NCBI GenBank assembly: GCA_003049485.1
Contig: PYST01000060.1
Location: 1-64,000, forward strand
Source: Ophioceras dolichostomum
Lineage: Eukaryota; Ascomycota; Sordariomycetes; Magnaporthales; Ophioceraceae
Reading direction: 5' to 3'
Length of the DNA: 64,000 bases
The translations under genes and the position numbers were made by a program. The notes under the pieces were generated by a model. The model searched no databases, was not told where the DNA came from, and was given only the letters and a program-made list of their open reading frames with translations. Shown here one piece after another: positions 24,801-37,173 of this stretch. Each line of letters opens with the position of its first letter. The stretch's first letter is position 1.

Positions 24801-27800
24801 TTATGCAACATCCCTGGTAAGCTCATAAGACCACCCCCCCTCCCTCCTGATCTTGTCCCTGGCAGCCAGGTCCTTCCTGATGTCCTCCTCAGTCAGCCTG
24901 TCGGCGCCGCTCCAGTTCGCGCTGCTCGTCCGCGCCCGGAACCTGTGCCAGCGCTCCTTGCTCTTGCTGAACACCTCCTCCATGTTGAGCGGGCCCGTCG
25001 GGCCGAAGATCTGCATCGGGTCCACGGCCTCCTGCCGCATCAGCGCGCGGCGCAGGTCCGGCGAGTCGGCCCAGGGTGCGACGACGCCGTGGGCATCGTT
25101 GTCGCTGTCCTCGTCGTCGTCCGTCTCGATCTCGGGGAGCTCTATGGCGTCGCCGATGTTCTTCTGCGTGCTGTTCTGTTGTTGTTGTTGTTGCTGCTGC
25201 TGCTGCTGCTGGATAAGACGCGGGGACGAGCGGGTCGCCGACTTGGCTGACTTGCTCGGCAGGGCTGCCGCCGCAGCGCCACCGACAGGGCGCGCCGGGG
25301 TTTTGTGGTTGGCAGCCGCCGAAGACGGTCCCGCGACCGCTTGGTTCGGGTTTGGCGCGAACGGGATCGTGCTCTTGGACACCTGCGCCATGTCGAGAGG
25401 GTGGGCAGCCTTGGCCTGGCTGTTATGCTGAGTCGTGACGGTAGACTTGAACAGGTCTCGTGTGGCGCTTTGAGATGCCGCGGCAACGTTGGTATAACCA
25501 TTGGTAAAGAGCGACTTGTTCGGTAGGTCCTGTAATCGCGTCAGTTAGACAATGTTTGCTTCCGGAGCGGGTTTCTAGGAGCAAGGGGTATCGGCACCCA
25601 GTACTCACCTTCTTAAAGCCTCCAGACGGCCGCACAGGCGGCGCCTTGATGTTGGCTTGGCTCGGCATCACGCCACCCATCTCCAGCTCGTCGACGTCAA
25701 ACTCCTCCGTCATGCGGATCCGCTTCGTCTCCTTCGTGTGGTAAGAAGACAGGCCGCCGGCCCTGGAAGCGGCCCCCTGGCGAGGGCCATCGTCGTCCTG
25801 CTGCAGCGGACGCTTAGACGTAGACTTGGCAGCGCTTGCCATGGTTGAGTCGAGACGAGAAGGCGGCCGGGGGACTGTTCCGGGCGCACTTGGACCAGCT
25901 GCGCTGCTGTATTCTGGGCGGCCGGTCTGCTGGGACCTCTGAGCCGGAGGAGGAGCCCTAGTCTGCTTCGCCTTCTCAATCGCCGCCTGCCTCTGAGCGT
26001 TCTTCTTGGCCTCAGCCTGAGCAGCCTGTTTGCGCTCCTCCTCCTGTTTCTCGGCCTCGAGACGGCGCTGCTGCTCCCTCTTGCGCTCCAGTTCGAGCTT
26101 AGCTTCACGCTTCCGCTCGGCTTCGCGCTCCTCCTGCTCCTTGCGTTTAGCAGCCATCTCAAGGGCCTTGGGCCGGCCGGAGGAGGACACCGAGCTCTTC
26201 AAGCTCTGAAGCGAGGGCTTGGTGTGCAGGGACGCCGCGCTGGCCTTGGTCTTCAGCTGGTGCTGCTGTGGAGCGAGGGTATCTTGAAGGTTGGCCGCTA
26301 GAACGCTGTTGGAGGGGTGGAGCTGAGAGTGCTGCGACGTCGTGTTGACCCTTATGACTGTGGGGGCTTGCTTCGACTTGCTAGCTGCCTCTTTGGCGGG
26401 CCTGACCGGCCGTCGCAGTTGGGACTTGGGTGCCTGTGTGGCCAAACGAGGCACCGATGGAGGCGGCATCATCGACGGTGCATCAGCCATCTCTAGGTCG
26501 TCATCTATGACGACCGTCTCCGGCTCGGGCTGTGGTGCCTTCGCCTTACGAGGGCTAGTCCTTGTGGGACGAGGTGTTTCCTTCGCCGGTGACGATGGCG
26601 GCTGGGCGGCAGCGGCAGCGGCGGCGCGGGCTTCTTGTTCAAGCCTCTCCTGGTGAAGTCTCTGGGCCTCCGCCTGCTTCTGCATGGCGATAGCTCTTTC
26701 CTGCTCCTTCTGCGCCTCCAACTCCCGTTCCCTGGCCGCGGCTCGCTCTTGCTCTTTCTGGGCCTCGAGTTGTCTCTCCATGGCAGCAATCCGCTCCTGC
26801 TCCTTGCTGAAGACACGAGCCTTCTCGCGCTCCTTCTCCCGAGCCTTCTCGAGCTTGTCCATCTGCTCGGCCCAGCGGTGCGCCTCCTTGGCCTCCTTCT
26901 CTTTTTGCTTTTGCTCGCGTTTCTCCCGCTCCGCAGACGCTCTCGTCTTACGAGTGTTCGGACGGACCGGGCTGGCGGGCCTGGACGTAGTCGACTGCGC
27001 GTCAACAGGCATGTGCTGCGACAGATCCGGGTACAGAGCCGCCGATTGCTGCTCCGATCCAAGACCCGACCTTTGCGCCAGGGACTCAACAGATGGGCCA
27101 GGATGGAACCCAAGACGTGTGGTGGAGGGCGACAGCAAAGAGGACTTGCCCTCGGCGCTCAGTGCGGCGCTGCTCGCGAGGAGGCTCTTGGAGCCCTTCA
27201 GAATAGAGGACAGCTTGTTCTTGACCTGCTTCAGTGGACTATCGCGGAACGAGCGTGAGGGCGACTTGGACGGAGTGGACAGCCGGTCGGTTTCAGGGAC
27301 CGTTGCCAGCGTTGCCAGAGAGGGATTTGAGACAGAAATAGTCTTCTTCGGACTGGGAGACGAGTCCCGTTCCCTCTGCTCGAGACCCACCGAGGGCAAG
27401 AAAGGAACCGAGGCAGACTTCGAGTGGCCAGGCGTCCCCGTGATCCTATCCGGGGCGGCATACACCCTCGTGGGAGAGCCATTGCGGCTGCCAGGCAGAC
27501 GCTGGTTTGGAAGCATGAAATCTGACCCGCTGACCGTCTCCTTGCCCACAACGCGTTCCATGATATCGGCCGTATGACACTTCGACAAGGCTGGGCGGGG
27601 GCTGGACGGTAGGCCCGAGCCTTGGGTAGCCGGCCGAGGAGGCGCGATCCAATCGTCTTCCGTATCATCATCGGGGAACGCCCCGGGAGTGGCCATCGCG
27701 TTGTCCCTCCTTGGCGATGGGAGCGGCTTGTCCAAGTTCGGCTGTGAAAGAGCCGCAGCGACAGCCTGGGATGACTGCGTCGACTGCGAATAGCCGGCAG

Positions 27801-29322
27801 CAGTGCCCTGCTGGTGGGAGTTTAGGTTGACGATCGATTTTGACGGCCGAGAGCCACCGCCTGAGTGAGACTTGCCGAGCATGCTGATCTGGTCCTGGAG
27901 GCGTTGCGTGTAAGTCTTGTTGTGAGCAGCAATTCTGGCCTCGACATCAGTAGTGTTTTGCGTGGTCAGGTCATCGTCCAAGTCCATTTCGTCGTTGTCC
28001 TCTTCATCATCGCCATCGAGACGCGCGTGGCCCAGGCTCTTCCCCCCAGTGTGACGCTGGTAGTAGCTCGGCCTACTCTGGTCCAGCTGGCTGAGCCGAG
28101 ACATGCGAGCTCCATTGCCCTTGGTCGATGCCAGCGGCTCACGAGCGGGCAGCGAAGCAAAGTTCATGCTGCTCTTCCGGACTATCGGCCTGATGGGGCT
28201 TGATCCATCTGAAGGCGACCGGGTCTCGGCGTGCTGACTCGATTCAGCGACAGGATTCTGTGCCACCGTCGCGCTTGGGACTGGTTTTCTGGGGATCGAT
28301 AATGGGGGCTTGTCGGGTGAGGATCGTTGGGGTGATGGCCTCTGGGATGAAGGCCTGGCAGGAGAGCTCTTGTCTGGCGAGGCTCGGGTGGGCGAGGGAG
28401 CAGCCGATGGGGAGGAATCATCTTCCGGTGTTGATTGCCACATGACCTTGGCTGTCTTTGTCTGTTCCTCCTTTGCGGAGTGGAACGACGCTTCCGCCGT
28501 TGGCTGAGTCGGGCTTGGGATGTCGGCGCGCTCAAGGGATCGGGGCGACTCGACAGCGACGGTCTCTTGCGTCTCATAAACGCGTGGTGCCGCGATGGGG
28601 TTGGGCCTGTGCTCGACAGGCTCGTCGAGATCCATGACATCCTGGGACTGGCTTCCGTGGTAGCCAGAGTCGATAAGAGAGGCCATAGGCTGCTTGCTGG
28701 CCGGCTTATGGCTGGCAACAGCGGCTTTCGGTGTTGGAACAGCAGGCTTTGGGCTCGGGAGGAGTGGAAGCCGCTTGTCCTCGGCAACCTTGAGCTTCGG
28801 AGTTTGCGCATGGTTTAGGCTCGCAGTAACTAACGGGCTAGGTGCTCCCTTAGGAGTGGCAGAGAAGATATCCGACAACGGCTACCGGCAGCGAGATGCA
28901 TATGGTTAGTACGGGACGCTTGCCTGAAAAAAATGGCATTTGACAGCGAAAGCGTCGGTCTTACCGCGCGAGTTTCGCCAGGGTTTGCCTTGCGTGCGGT
29001 GCGAGGCGTCTTGCCCCGTAGCTTTCCAGGTGTTTTGAAGACTTCGATCATCGGCCTGGCGGTCGTTTGGGAAGAATTGGTCAGTACGACTATTTACCAG
29101 CGCGTGTTTGGATGGGCGAGGTTCCACTGGGCTCTTCTCCAACACTGACTGTTCATTCTCGTCGAAAATGCCACGCATACGCGCATTCAACCAGTCGAAC
29201 TCGTTCCTGACCGCAAAGGAGAACTCCTCCACTTCTGAACGGGCAATCTCTGCGGCATTGCTCTTCTCTTCCGCGATCCAGGCGGCCGATCCGACCTGGA
29301 GACGCGGTCCGCGCATCGCCAT
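24801..29322 (-). CDS. SLI15: Inner centromere protein INCENP/Sli15
   Basis: This is the scaffold of the chromosomal passenger complex, which binds and activates Aurora kinase (Ark1/Ipl1) and positions it at the inner centromere and spindle midzone. Exons 29322-29150, 29055-28965, 28881-25609 and 25529-24801 give 1421 residues. The N-terminal centromere-targeting part has the fungal pattern WLNARMRGIFDENEQ, then FKTPGKLRGKTPRTARK across the first junction. A long Ser/Pro-rich region follows, and then two very charged Lys/Arg/Glu/Ala helices at about 736-849 and 996-1062 that look like single alpha helices. The C-terminal IN-box starts near residue 1308 (ELPEIETDDDEDSDND), passes through VAPWADSPDLRRAL and DPMQIFG, and ends with the TSS motif (RTSSANW, about 1380-1382) that Aurora phosphorylates. 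A run of 12 Gln lies just before the IN-box. Intron 1 uses donor GTCAGT, the only choice that keeps the FKTPGK frame. Confidence 0.93.
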
Positions 29323-30249
29323 GGCTGCGGAGTCGATTGTGACAGCGAATACGCGAGAAGAGGAAGCAAAAATTCGATTGCTAGGTAGGGAGGCCGAAGG
29401 TCAATGGATAGAGACTGTCAACTTAGGTATTAAGCATGGTTGGAGTTGCAATATCAGAGAAGAGAATTGGAGCGGATGCTAGAGTTGCCCTGTCTCGAGT
29501 CCGGAGAAGTTATGGTGGGTTGGAGCCGCAGGTCAATGTAAACAAACCGACGTAGGCTGCCGGGGTCGGTCGGCGTCCGTGCGCGTGGAGCTGCTCAAGG
29601 TTCGAAACTTGGGTCGGGTCCACCCACGAACCCACGTGACTCTCAACAGCACATACAGTGAGCATTCGAATTATCAGTGCCTCGAGGAGGAAGAAGGAAT
29701 AGAGAGAGAAGTGCTGTGTTTGGTCCCTTAATAACCAAGCTCACTCTCACCACGCGAGGCAGTTCTACTCGCATCTAAAGAGACAGAATGAGCTGCATCT
29801 TGTATCACAGCCTGTCCCAAATTTTCAGTCAGCAACGAAAAGGGTCTTCGATAGCTTCGTCCTAGCGGGTGGAGGGCAGATATTGGAAGCAAGAGGAAAG
29901 AATAGGTAATTGTTGAAGCAATCCCGCAGCCAAGCAAGCAAGTTGGTGATGTTTTGATAACCACACAGATACCACACAGATAGCATTCCGACCTGCGGCA
30001 GCAAACTCCTCAAGGGCCAAATATCAGAGCAGAAACTACAACGACGTGTCCGCGAGGATGTTCCCTTCCTGTGATCCGGGCCGCCATCCATTCTCTAGTA
30101 TGCAGCAAAACAGACGAACATGATTTTTTTCCAGCGGACAATTGAAATAAATGCTGTACACATAGGGACGGCAAGATTCCATCCATACTAAAGCATCCTT
30201 AGGTAGCAACCATAGGTAGCAACCATGGTCTGCTCTGCTTGTTGCATGA
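29323..30249. other. INCENP upstream region
   Basis: This 0.9 kb holds the INCENP upstream region and the 3' flank of the FarA-type gene. It has a CACGTG overlapping a TGACTC (29633-29642) and a 13-bp direct duplication (30201-30226). No gene is seen. Confidence 0.5.
30201..30226. repeat. 13-bp direct duplication
   Basis: AGGTAGCAACCAT occurs twice, back to back, 24 bases beyond the stop codon of the FarA-type gene. Confidence 0.85.
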
Positions 30250-33200
30250 TTACAGGAGGTTTCCGAAATCGACGTTCATCGGTTCGCCATTCCCGTTGAT
30301 ACCAAAGAATTGGAACCTACAAGGCGACATATTGGGGTTCGAGAAGTCAGTTGAGGTTATACTTGAAATGCACGGGGAAATGCATGGGGATATTAGGTGT
30401 GAATGACGACGAAGCCTTACCAGTCCTCAACATTAAGCGTGGATGGCACAGCCGGCCCGCCCTGCGCAGACGACCCGCTGCCCCAGCTGTCCGGACTGTG
30501 GCCGTCCACTGGCATCTGCTGCTGCGTCCCATCAAAGTTGTTCCAAAAGCCTCCTGTCGGCGGGCCCCCAAATGCGTTTCCAGAAGCCCCGGGTTGCAGG
30601 TGCTGTGACATGGGGCTCAAGCCGCCGGCCTTGATGTCCTGACCTCCAAATGGCATCTGGTGGTCCTGTTGCTGCTGGTGCGGGCTGTGCTGTGGAATTG
30701 GCTGGTGGTGGTTGTGGTTGGGGAACTGCCCCATCAGCCCCGGATCGATACTCTGGTGTGGCTGGGACGGCGACATCTGCGGCGGGTGTGAGGGCATGTG
30801 TGAACTCTCAGGGAAGAGCTGGTCCGGTTGGAAGTTCTCCCAAATGGACTGCGACAGGTTCGGGGAGTTCCTTGTCACGAGGTACAGGTCTGGCGGCGTG
30901 GTGGGCAGCGAGAGGGACGGGTTGAAAGGCGTGGCTGGCCTGGTATGTGGACGGGAGCCCGTCCCACCCATGAATGCGTCCACTTGCCTGCCGCCCGGCG
31001 AGGTGGCAGGGGGCGGCATCGTATGCGACGTAGCTTCGGTCTTTGTGGTGGCAACGGAGGCAGACGCCATGCTTGGGGTTTGAGGGCGAGAGCGGACGTA
31101 TGATTCTTGCGGCTGCGGCGTGTTGATGTTGAAGTCGATGGCCATGTCGTCGTACTTGCGCTTCGGATCGCCTAGTTGTTGTTGGAGCAACTGTTGTTGT
31201 TGGAGCTGGTGCTGTTGCTGCTGCTGCTGCTGTTGTTGTTGTGCGGCATGCGCCTCTAACTGCGCGAGAGTCTGTTGGGCTCTCTTATGCCTCTTCCCGG
31301 CCGCCTTCTGTAGCCTCTCTTCCAAGATCTTATTCCCGAGAATCGATTGGAACAGCGTCCAGACCATCTTGCCGACAAGCCACACGCGAGAGACGTCCTT
31401 GAGAGCCTTCATGCAGGCCTCTATGCGGTCCTGAGTGACCTTCTGAATCGTAGGGACGGGGGACTTCATCTGATACACGTGCATGATGAGCGCAGAGAAT
31501 AAGCTGTACACGATGAAGGCCGGACAGTAGCGAAGTTCGTCATGAGCGGACAGATTCTCGATGATCGATGTGATCATGGCGGCGGCTTGAAAGGCGATGT
31601 TGCGTGACGGATAGGCCGAATCCTCAGGGAACTTCCGGTACCCGCTCGGCGGCATGTGCGCCCTGTGCAGGAGACAGAGCGTGGTGTAGTAGTTGGAGTG
31701 CAGCAGGGCCGACCAGAAGTGGTGTTTGGGCATCTCCCAGTACACGATCTTTGGGCAGTTCTGGAGCCAGTCGGCCAGGGCCATGTCGCTGTGTGTCAGG
31801 TCGATGGGGTTCTTCTGACGCCCTTTCGAGGCAACTGAATACTGTTGCGACAGCACCAGCCCCATTATCTCACACAGCTTAACGTACTGCAAAAAGAACT
31901 GCACGTGGCGCGCATCAGGCGGGTACTCGCTCGCCAGTTCGGGCTCGTCCTCGCCAAAGTCCTCTTCGGTCAGCATCTCGACGTCCGAGTCGTCCAGATT
32001 TATATGCACAGGGCGACCCAGGGCGACAGCGACGGAGCGATCGCGTGTGAAGAGGGTCCACCAGATCCGCTTCCACAGCCTCTTGTCGGCGCGGCTGAGC
32101 TGAGAGCCCTCGACGCTGCGGTGCATACCCGTGCCCTGAGCGACAACGGTGGCCACGCGCGTCCAGTAGAAAACGTTCTTGGTGACGTCCTCGGGTCCCT
32201 CCCAGTACCAGCCCATGAGGAGCAGCGCCTGTACCAATGTGATTCGATCGTCCTCGTAGTTGGCGTCGTAGAGGGCCTTCGCGCGCTTATAGAAGGTCAG
32301 GGCTGCGGGGGTGGTAGAGCCATTGGCGTCCATCAGTTGTGGATTCGTGCACACGCGAGAGCCGGCCAGTAGCACCGCTTGCAGCAGCAGCAGGGACGGT
32401 GGGTTCTTCTGGTCCTGGTACTGCCGCATGAAGCGGGTACGGTTGATGACGGGCACAATGGGATGGATCCATCGGAAGTACGACTCGATCAGCTCGTCAC
32501 ACAGGCTGCGCGGCGGCAGGAGAAAGGCCCCGCGCTGATGCAGGATCTCGATCTCAACGTTGTCCAGCTCGGTCAGCCTCGCCCTCGACCCTCGGACAGT
32601 GTCGGGGAGGGGGTAGTGTACCACGTCCGACGTGGCATCCTGTCGGTCGTGCACTAGCAGCGTCAGGTTGGACGATTCGCCAAGAAAGGCGACCCTCCCG
32701 GCCTCCTTGATTGGCGCTCGCGTAAACTGCGGCCGCATGAGCATGTTGACGTATGTGATCTGATCCGACTCCAGTCGCTTGCTAACCGCCTCTGTGAGGG
32801 CGGTGTTGGGCGTCCCTTCCGAGGTGTGGTAGACCGCCGCGGGCCGCACCTGATTTGGATTGTGAGGAATGGGGGCCGAGCCCGGCACCGAGCTCGAAGG
32901 GGAGGCTTCGTCGCCGACATCTCGTTCGCGATCACTGACGGGATACATAGGTACATGCGTCAACGTAAGTCTAAGCCCACACAAGAACGGACGCAGGCAA
33001 GATGAGAATGCAAGAGGATGAGGCGACTGCGTACCTGTCCGAATCTTTGGATTGCCCGGCCGTGGCAGCTTGTGCTTTCTTCCGCTTGGGGGTGGGGATG
33101 CGGCACTCGATCTGAAAGGCGACACAGTTCGTGCACGGCACGCCGAGGCTGGCGGCATCGCATCGGACCTGTCAAGTTATCAGGTGAGCGCTCATTGTCC

Positions 33201-33877
33201 AGTCCCCCTTTCTTCCTCGGCTCGACGTCAACATGGCGTGGAGGAGGCAGGCGTTATGAGTGCAGCGCAGAACGACCATCAGTCTGTGATCGGCCGCAGC
33301 TGGACACTGGCCATGTAAGATCTCACGTTCGAGATAGTGTCGCCGAGCCGAGTGCGGGGTGTGAGATTTTGGGATTCGCCTTATTTTCCGCCTACCTTCC
33401 TGGAATGACATGTCTGGATAAAAGGGCCTCGGTGTCAGCGATTGGTCGTGGTTGGCGACAGATAGGGGCATGGCTCAGCGCCTCCGATGGAGGGAGGAGT
33501 CCAGAACAAAAAGATGCCTCGGCTCAAACGGAGTCGCGACTGCACCAAGACCGAGCATCCCACAGAGCAGGACGAATGAAATACCACCCATGCAGAAATC
33601 AAATGAATATTAATAACTTACCTCGCAAGCCCTCGATGCTCGTTGTCTACCAAGAGAAAAAAAGAGATGTCAGCCCGAAAGAAGCCAACGAGCCTGTCCG
33701 CGACGGCGATCACGAATTTGCGAGGCGCCACCGCTGAGCGCATCAAGTCGAGTCCACGAACCTTCTGAAGCTTGGCTGCCCCGCAGCATTGGAGGTGGCG
33801 GTGGAGGCAGACGGTGCGGCAGCTTGCGACGGAGTCTGCGATTGCGGCGAGCTAGGCGACATTCCAGCCGACGACAT
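30250..33877 (-). CDS. Zn(II)2Cys6 transcription factor, FarA/CTF1 type
   Basis: The relatives are the fatty-acid-responsive regulators FarA/FarB and the cutinase transcription factor CTF1, which control lipid hydrolysis and peroxisomal fatty-acid oxidation genes. Exons 33877-33762, 33646-33622, 33413-33396, 33168-33035, 32934-30421 and 30316-30250 give 957 residues. The zinc cluster is spread over three exons: Cys 46, 49, 56, 65, 68 and 75 in the pattern CX2CX6CX8CX2CX6C, followed by PTPKRKK. Exon 3 is only 18 nt and codes TCHSRK. A fungal transcription-factor homology region runs from about 250 to 500 (IHPIVPVINRTRF; GRPVHINLDDSDVEML). A Gln-rich tract and a Pro/His/Gln-rich tail follow. 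A last 67-nt exon codes the ending FQFFGINGNGEPMNVDFG, which I recall as a conserved end of this family. Reading through the last donor would stop the protein at EDW and lose this end. FarA and FarB branches cannot be separated by eye. Confidence 0.9.
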
Positions 33878-35945
33878 CGTGACGACAACAGCGACTGGCG
33901 AATGCGCTTCAGGGGGAGCTTCGGGGGGTAAAGGGAAATCGAAGCGAACGAGGGACGAGGCGACGGCCGGACGTGTTTCTGGGGCGCGCCCGGCCGGGGG
34001 TTAGGCGAAACGGATCGATCGGGGCGATCGCTCGGGTGAGGATAGAGCGACTTTCACTCACTAAGGAGTCGTCGCCGTCACTGCGCCACTCCGTCGGAGG
34101 GTTTCAAAAGAAGTTGCCGACCTGATGTTGCGGTCCTCCTCAGGTCTCAACAAAAAGTGATGAAGAAGAGCACGGAAATCGGAAGCGCGTTCTTGCGAAC
34201 GCGCCGTTCTTCCCGCCCGATTCTTGCTGCCCCTCGATCCAGGTATGGGCCGCTGAGCCACTTTCAGTCAGTCGCCTCAAGTCGCCTCCGCTGGACTGTT
34301 GTTAAAGCGCAGTGGAGCTCAAGTGGACTGGACGGCCGGGGTATCAGGACGATCCGCCTAACGGTTGACCATCAACGCTCATTGGATTCGTTCCGCTGGC
34401 TGGGCTTCTTCTAGTTGGGATATGCTGCCTTCCGTGGCCGCGTCGATCGAGGCTCGAGGGTATCCGCGTTGTAGCTTGAGGCCTATTCCCGGGAGGCGGC
34501 AAATGGCGAAAGATTCGCAATAAAAATAACCGTTCCCAACAAACACCAAAGGATGGGGGTAAAGGTTTGGTGGCCAGGAGGCAGAACGAGGCACGTATCG
34601 ATATTGCGGGCTAGATCTTCCAGTGATGGGATGGTTGCGTACTCGTTCCGTCAGCCCCTCGTCAGGCTCGAGGTGTTCAGCGCAGGTCAGGAAGGTAATT
34701 GTAGGTAGGTGTAGTGTGCGGGAGAGCTGGGCTGAGCTGAGCTGGGAACCATTGAACTCTTGAACTTTGCAAGAACCCCGTTTCCTGCCTGGCCTCTGCG
34801 CAAAATCGTTGGTGCTTCGTGCGATTTCCAAGTCCCCAACCTGTCGCAACCTGGAGGAGTCAAGGGAGGTCGGTAGGTAGGTGCAGGTGTACAAGTAGGT
34901 GCCCAGAAAAGTGAGGCACAGGGTCCCCGTACTTAGGTACTTCCAGCAAACCAAGTGGTGGCTTTCAAACTTCCAAATTCTGTAATCCCCGGCCACGTAC
35001 TTGAACGCTCTGCAAGATGCAAAATACACCAGACCTCTGACATCGTATCTAAGACCATCTTTGTCCAAACCTTGCCACTTCTCCTCCGGGCAACTTCTCC
35101 GGTGACCTCCATCTTCTTCCGGACGAGCCGTAGCGGCCCGCAGGATGTGTTTTGAACCCGCACATCAGACCCCAGAATTCCCCAGAGAGGCCAAGGATCC
35201 CAAGAAGCCACGCAAAACGAAGCTCATTTCGATTCCTCACCTCTCATCGATCAACCATCGATCCACCCACCCTGCCAGAGAAAACGGGGCGCTACAGTTT
35301 AGAAAGTCACACTTCTGCGTGTAAGTCATGAGATGCTGGCAGCCCTGCGCGATATTGGCAGGAAAGTTCAAGTTCCTGCATGACACCCGTTAGTAAACGT
35401 TGGCGACCCTTATTGCGCCAGCCGTTTCTCCCTTGGAAAACTTCATGAAAGTTCACCAGGAGGGAGGCATCCTAACGATCCCATTCGTCTTGGTATCGTG
35501 CATGTGCTCAAGAGCCAGCCCCGTGCCAAGCATTCCCTATAAAATTGCCCCTCATTTTCTCCCTCCTGATCGAGACACATCCTCTACATCCTCCATGGCT
35601 AGCTTGTGATATTTGCAACCGCAAGACCGGATTCGTCTTGGAGGATCAGACAACGTACATCGGGGCTGGACCCTGGAAGGGAAAGGCGTCGTCCACGCCG
35701 CAAAATTGTGCGTACGTTCAGCAGACGATCCGTTCATCATCAACAAGCGGGAGCAACACCCCATTCCGCAAAAATCCGGGGAAGCCTGCAATTCGCCCCT
35801 CCCCAGCCGACAGACAGCAGCAAACCCAAACCAGTCCATTTCTAAGCGGCAGAAGGCGGTCAAGCACCGTCAGTGATCCAGTATTGTGCGACGGAATACT
35901 TCCGCTCCCCTGCACAGGTATAATACGGTCAGTAAGTCAAACAGG

Positions 35946-35979
35946 TGTACCTAGGTACCTGCCGACAGGTAGGTACCTC
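35946..35979. repeat. AGGTACCT repeat cluster
   Basis: Two GGTACC palindromes lie within TACCTAGGTACCT and AGGTAGGTACCT contexts, upstream of the FarA-type gene. Confidence 0.75.
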
Positions 35980-36534
35980 ATCGATGCCTCTCCCTCTCCG
36001 ACAATTCCAGCAAGAGATTGAATAAAAAGAAGAAGAATCCTTCAGGTATTTGGCCCGGACAAAACTCCGCGTGGTGCAATGACGAACGCTTGCTCGGTGG
36101 CGACCTCTCCAAGAATAGCAAGGTCAAGAAATGTCCAAGCTCCGGCACCGGGGGCATCTTGGGACGATCACTTTAAACTTCCTCACATACGCACATCCTA
36201 TAAAGTCCTCCCCTTGAGCTGGTGGCTCAACCCATCCTCCCGCTAAAGCATTACCCGCGGCAGGCATTAGCCCTGAATCCCTCATGCCGAGGGGCGTCTT
36301 CGCGCATCCTCGTGCATCTACGCGGATCTTCACGGAACCGGGGCTTGCCTTGACCTCGAGAAGCTTGCGCAGGCTTTCCGCACCCCTTGTTCCCATCACA
36401 AGCGTCGGATGACAAAATTCCAAGACCATTGGAAGCCAAACGTGCGGGTCATGCTTTGATTCGCTCTCTCTACGTGAGCTAGTCTGGAGGTCCCATTCCG
36501 GGGTTAGGCAGTTCAGGTAGCGCCTCGAACATCT

Positions 36535-36575
36535 ACAGGTAGGTACCTAAGGTAGGTACCTACCTAGGTTCCTAT
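36535..36575. repeat. AGGTACCT repeat cluster, densest copy
   Basis: Tightly packed AGGTAGGTACCTA units occur in both orientations, giving a hairpin-capable stretch about 320 bp beyond the MCD4 stop codon. Confidence 0.8.
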
Positions 36576-36897
36576 GTACTCCGATCTCCATACACGTTTG
36601 GACAATCAATGCCTGAAGCAAAGTGGGGCAAGGAAGAGGCTCGGGGCTCCGAAATCTATGGCAGTCGGTCTCGGAGGACCTCATACACCCACGGGTCCCC
36701 AACCAGGCTAACTCTCTCGGACCAGGTCTTTAGATTCCTGTCTCCGGCCTGCACATCATGACAGAAGTAAAATCAACCTCACCCAGATTTCGGATTACGT
36801 TCAGACGTATTTTCATTTGCAAGTGTATGTACGCGTATGTCTATATATATAGTAGAAACCTCTATATGCCCCTTGCCTCCGGAGAAAGTGCCGGTCA

Positions 36898-37140
36898 TTA
36901 TGACGCGGAGCCGGTGCCGTTAGCTACCGCTCCGTTGGACTTGGCTGATGCCGTTGCCGCCCCATTGCTGCTCTTAACTCCCGATTCTCTCGACTCCAAC
37001 GACTTTTTTCCGTTAGCCAGCGAAGAGCCGTTGCTCTTGAGGCTCAGTCCTCCTCCATTACCATTATCATTACTGACACCAGCAGGAGAACGCGCCGGGG
37101 CTGGCAAAGGGGACGACGACGACGACAATGACGATGACGA

Positions 37141-37173
<33 letters not shown>

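Larger units (their letters stand above)
33878..36897. other. 3 kb upstream region of the FarA-type gene
   Basis: It lies between the FarA-type start and the 3' end of MCD4. Repeat clusters of the AGGTACCT family sit at 34868-34905, 35946-35979 and 36535-36575. TATA-like sequences on the plus strand (35538-35544 and about 36195) have no convincing gene downstream. The open frames 34379-35068 and 35545-36021 show no domain sequence. Confidence 0.5.

Noticed and set aside
26635..27577. Plus-strand frames of 207 and 297 residues opposite INCENP
   Set aside because: Leu/Ser-rich antisense of the charged INCENP helices; no start or domain.
28998..29322. INCENP exon 1 read through to the later donor GTAAAT
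   Set aside because: That donor has a better sequence but gives the wrong frame for FKTPGKLRGKTPRT; donor GTCAGT at 29149 restores it.
34379..35068. 229-residue minus-strand frame upstream of the FarA-type gene
   Set aside because: No domain, runs through TAGGTAGG repeat sequence, and codon use is unlike the neighbouring genes.
35545..36021. 158-residue plus-strand frame downstream of a TATA-like box, with a CDIC stretch
   Set aside because: The first ATG after the TATA opens only MASL and then stops; the longer frame starts with TTG and has no second metal-binding pair. Probably chance.
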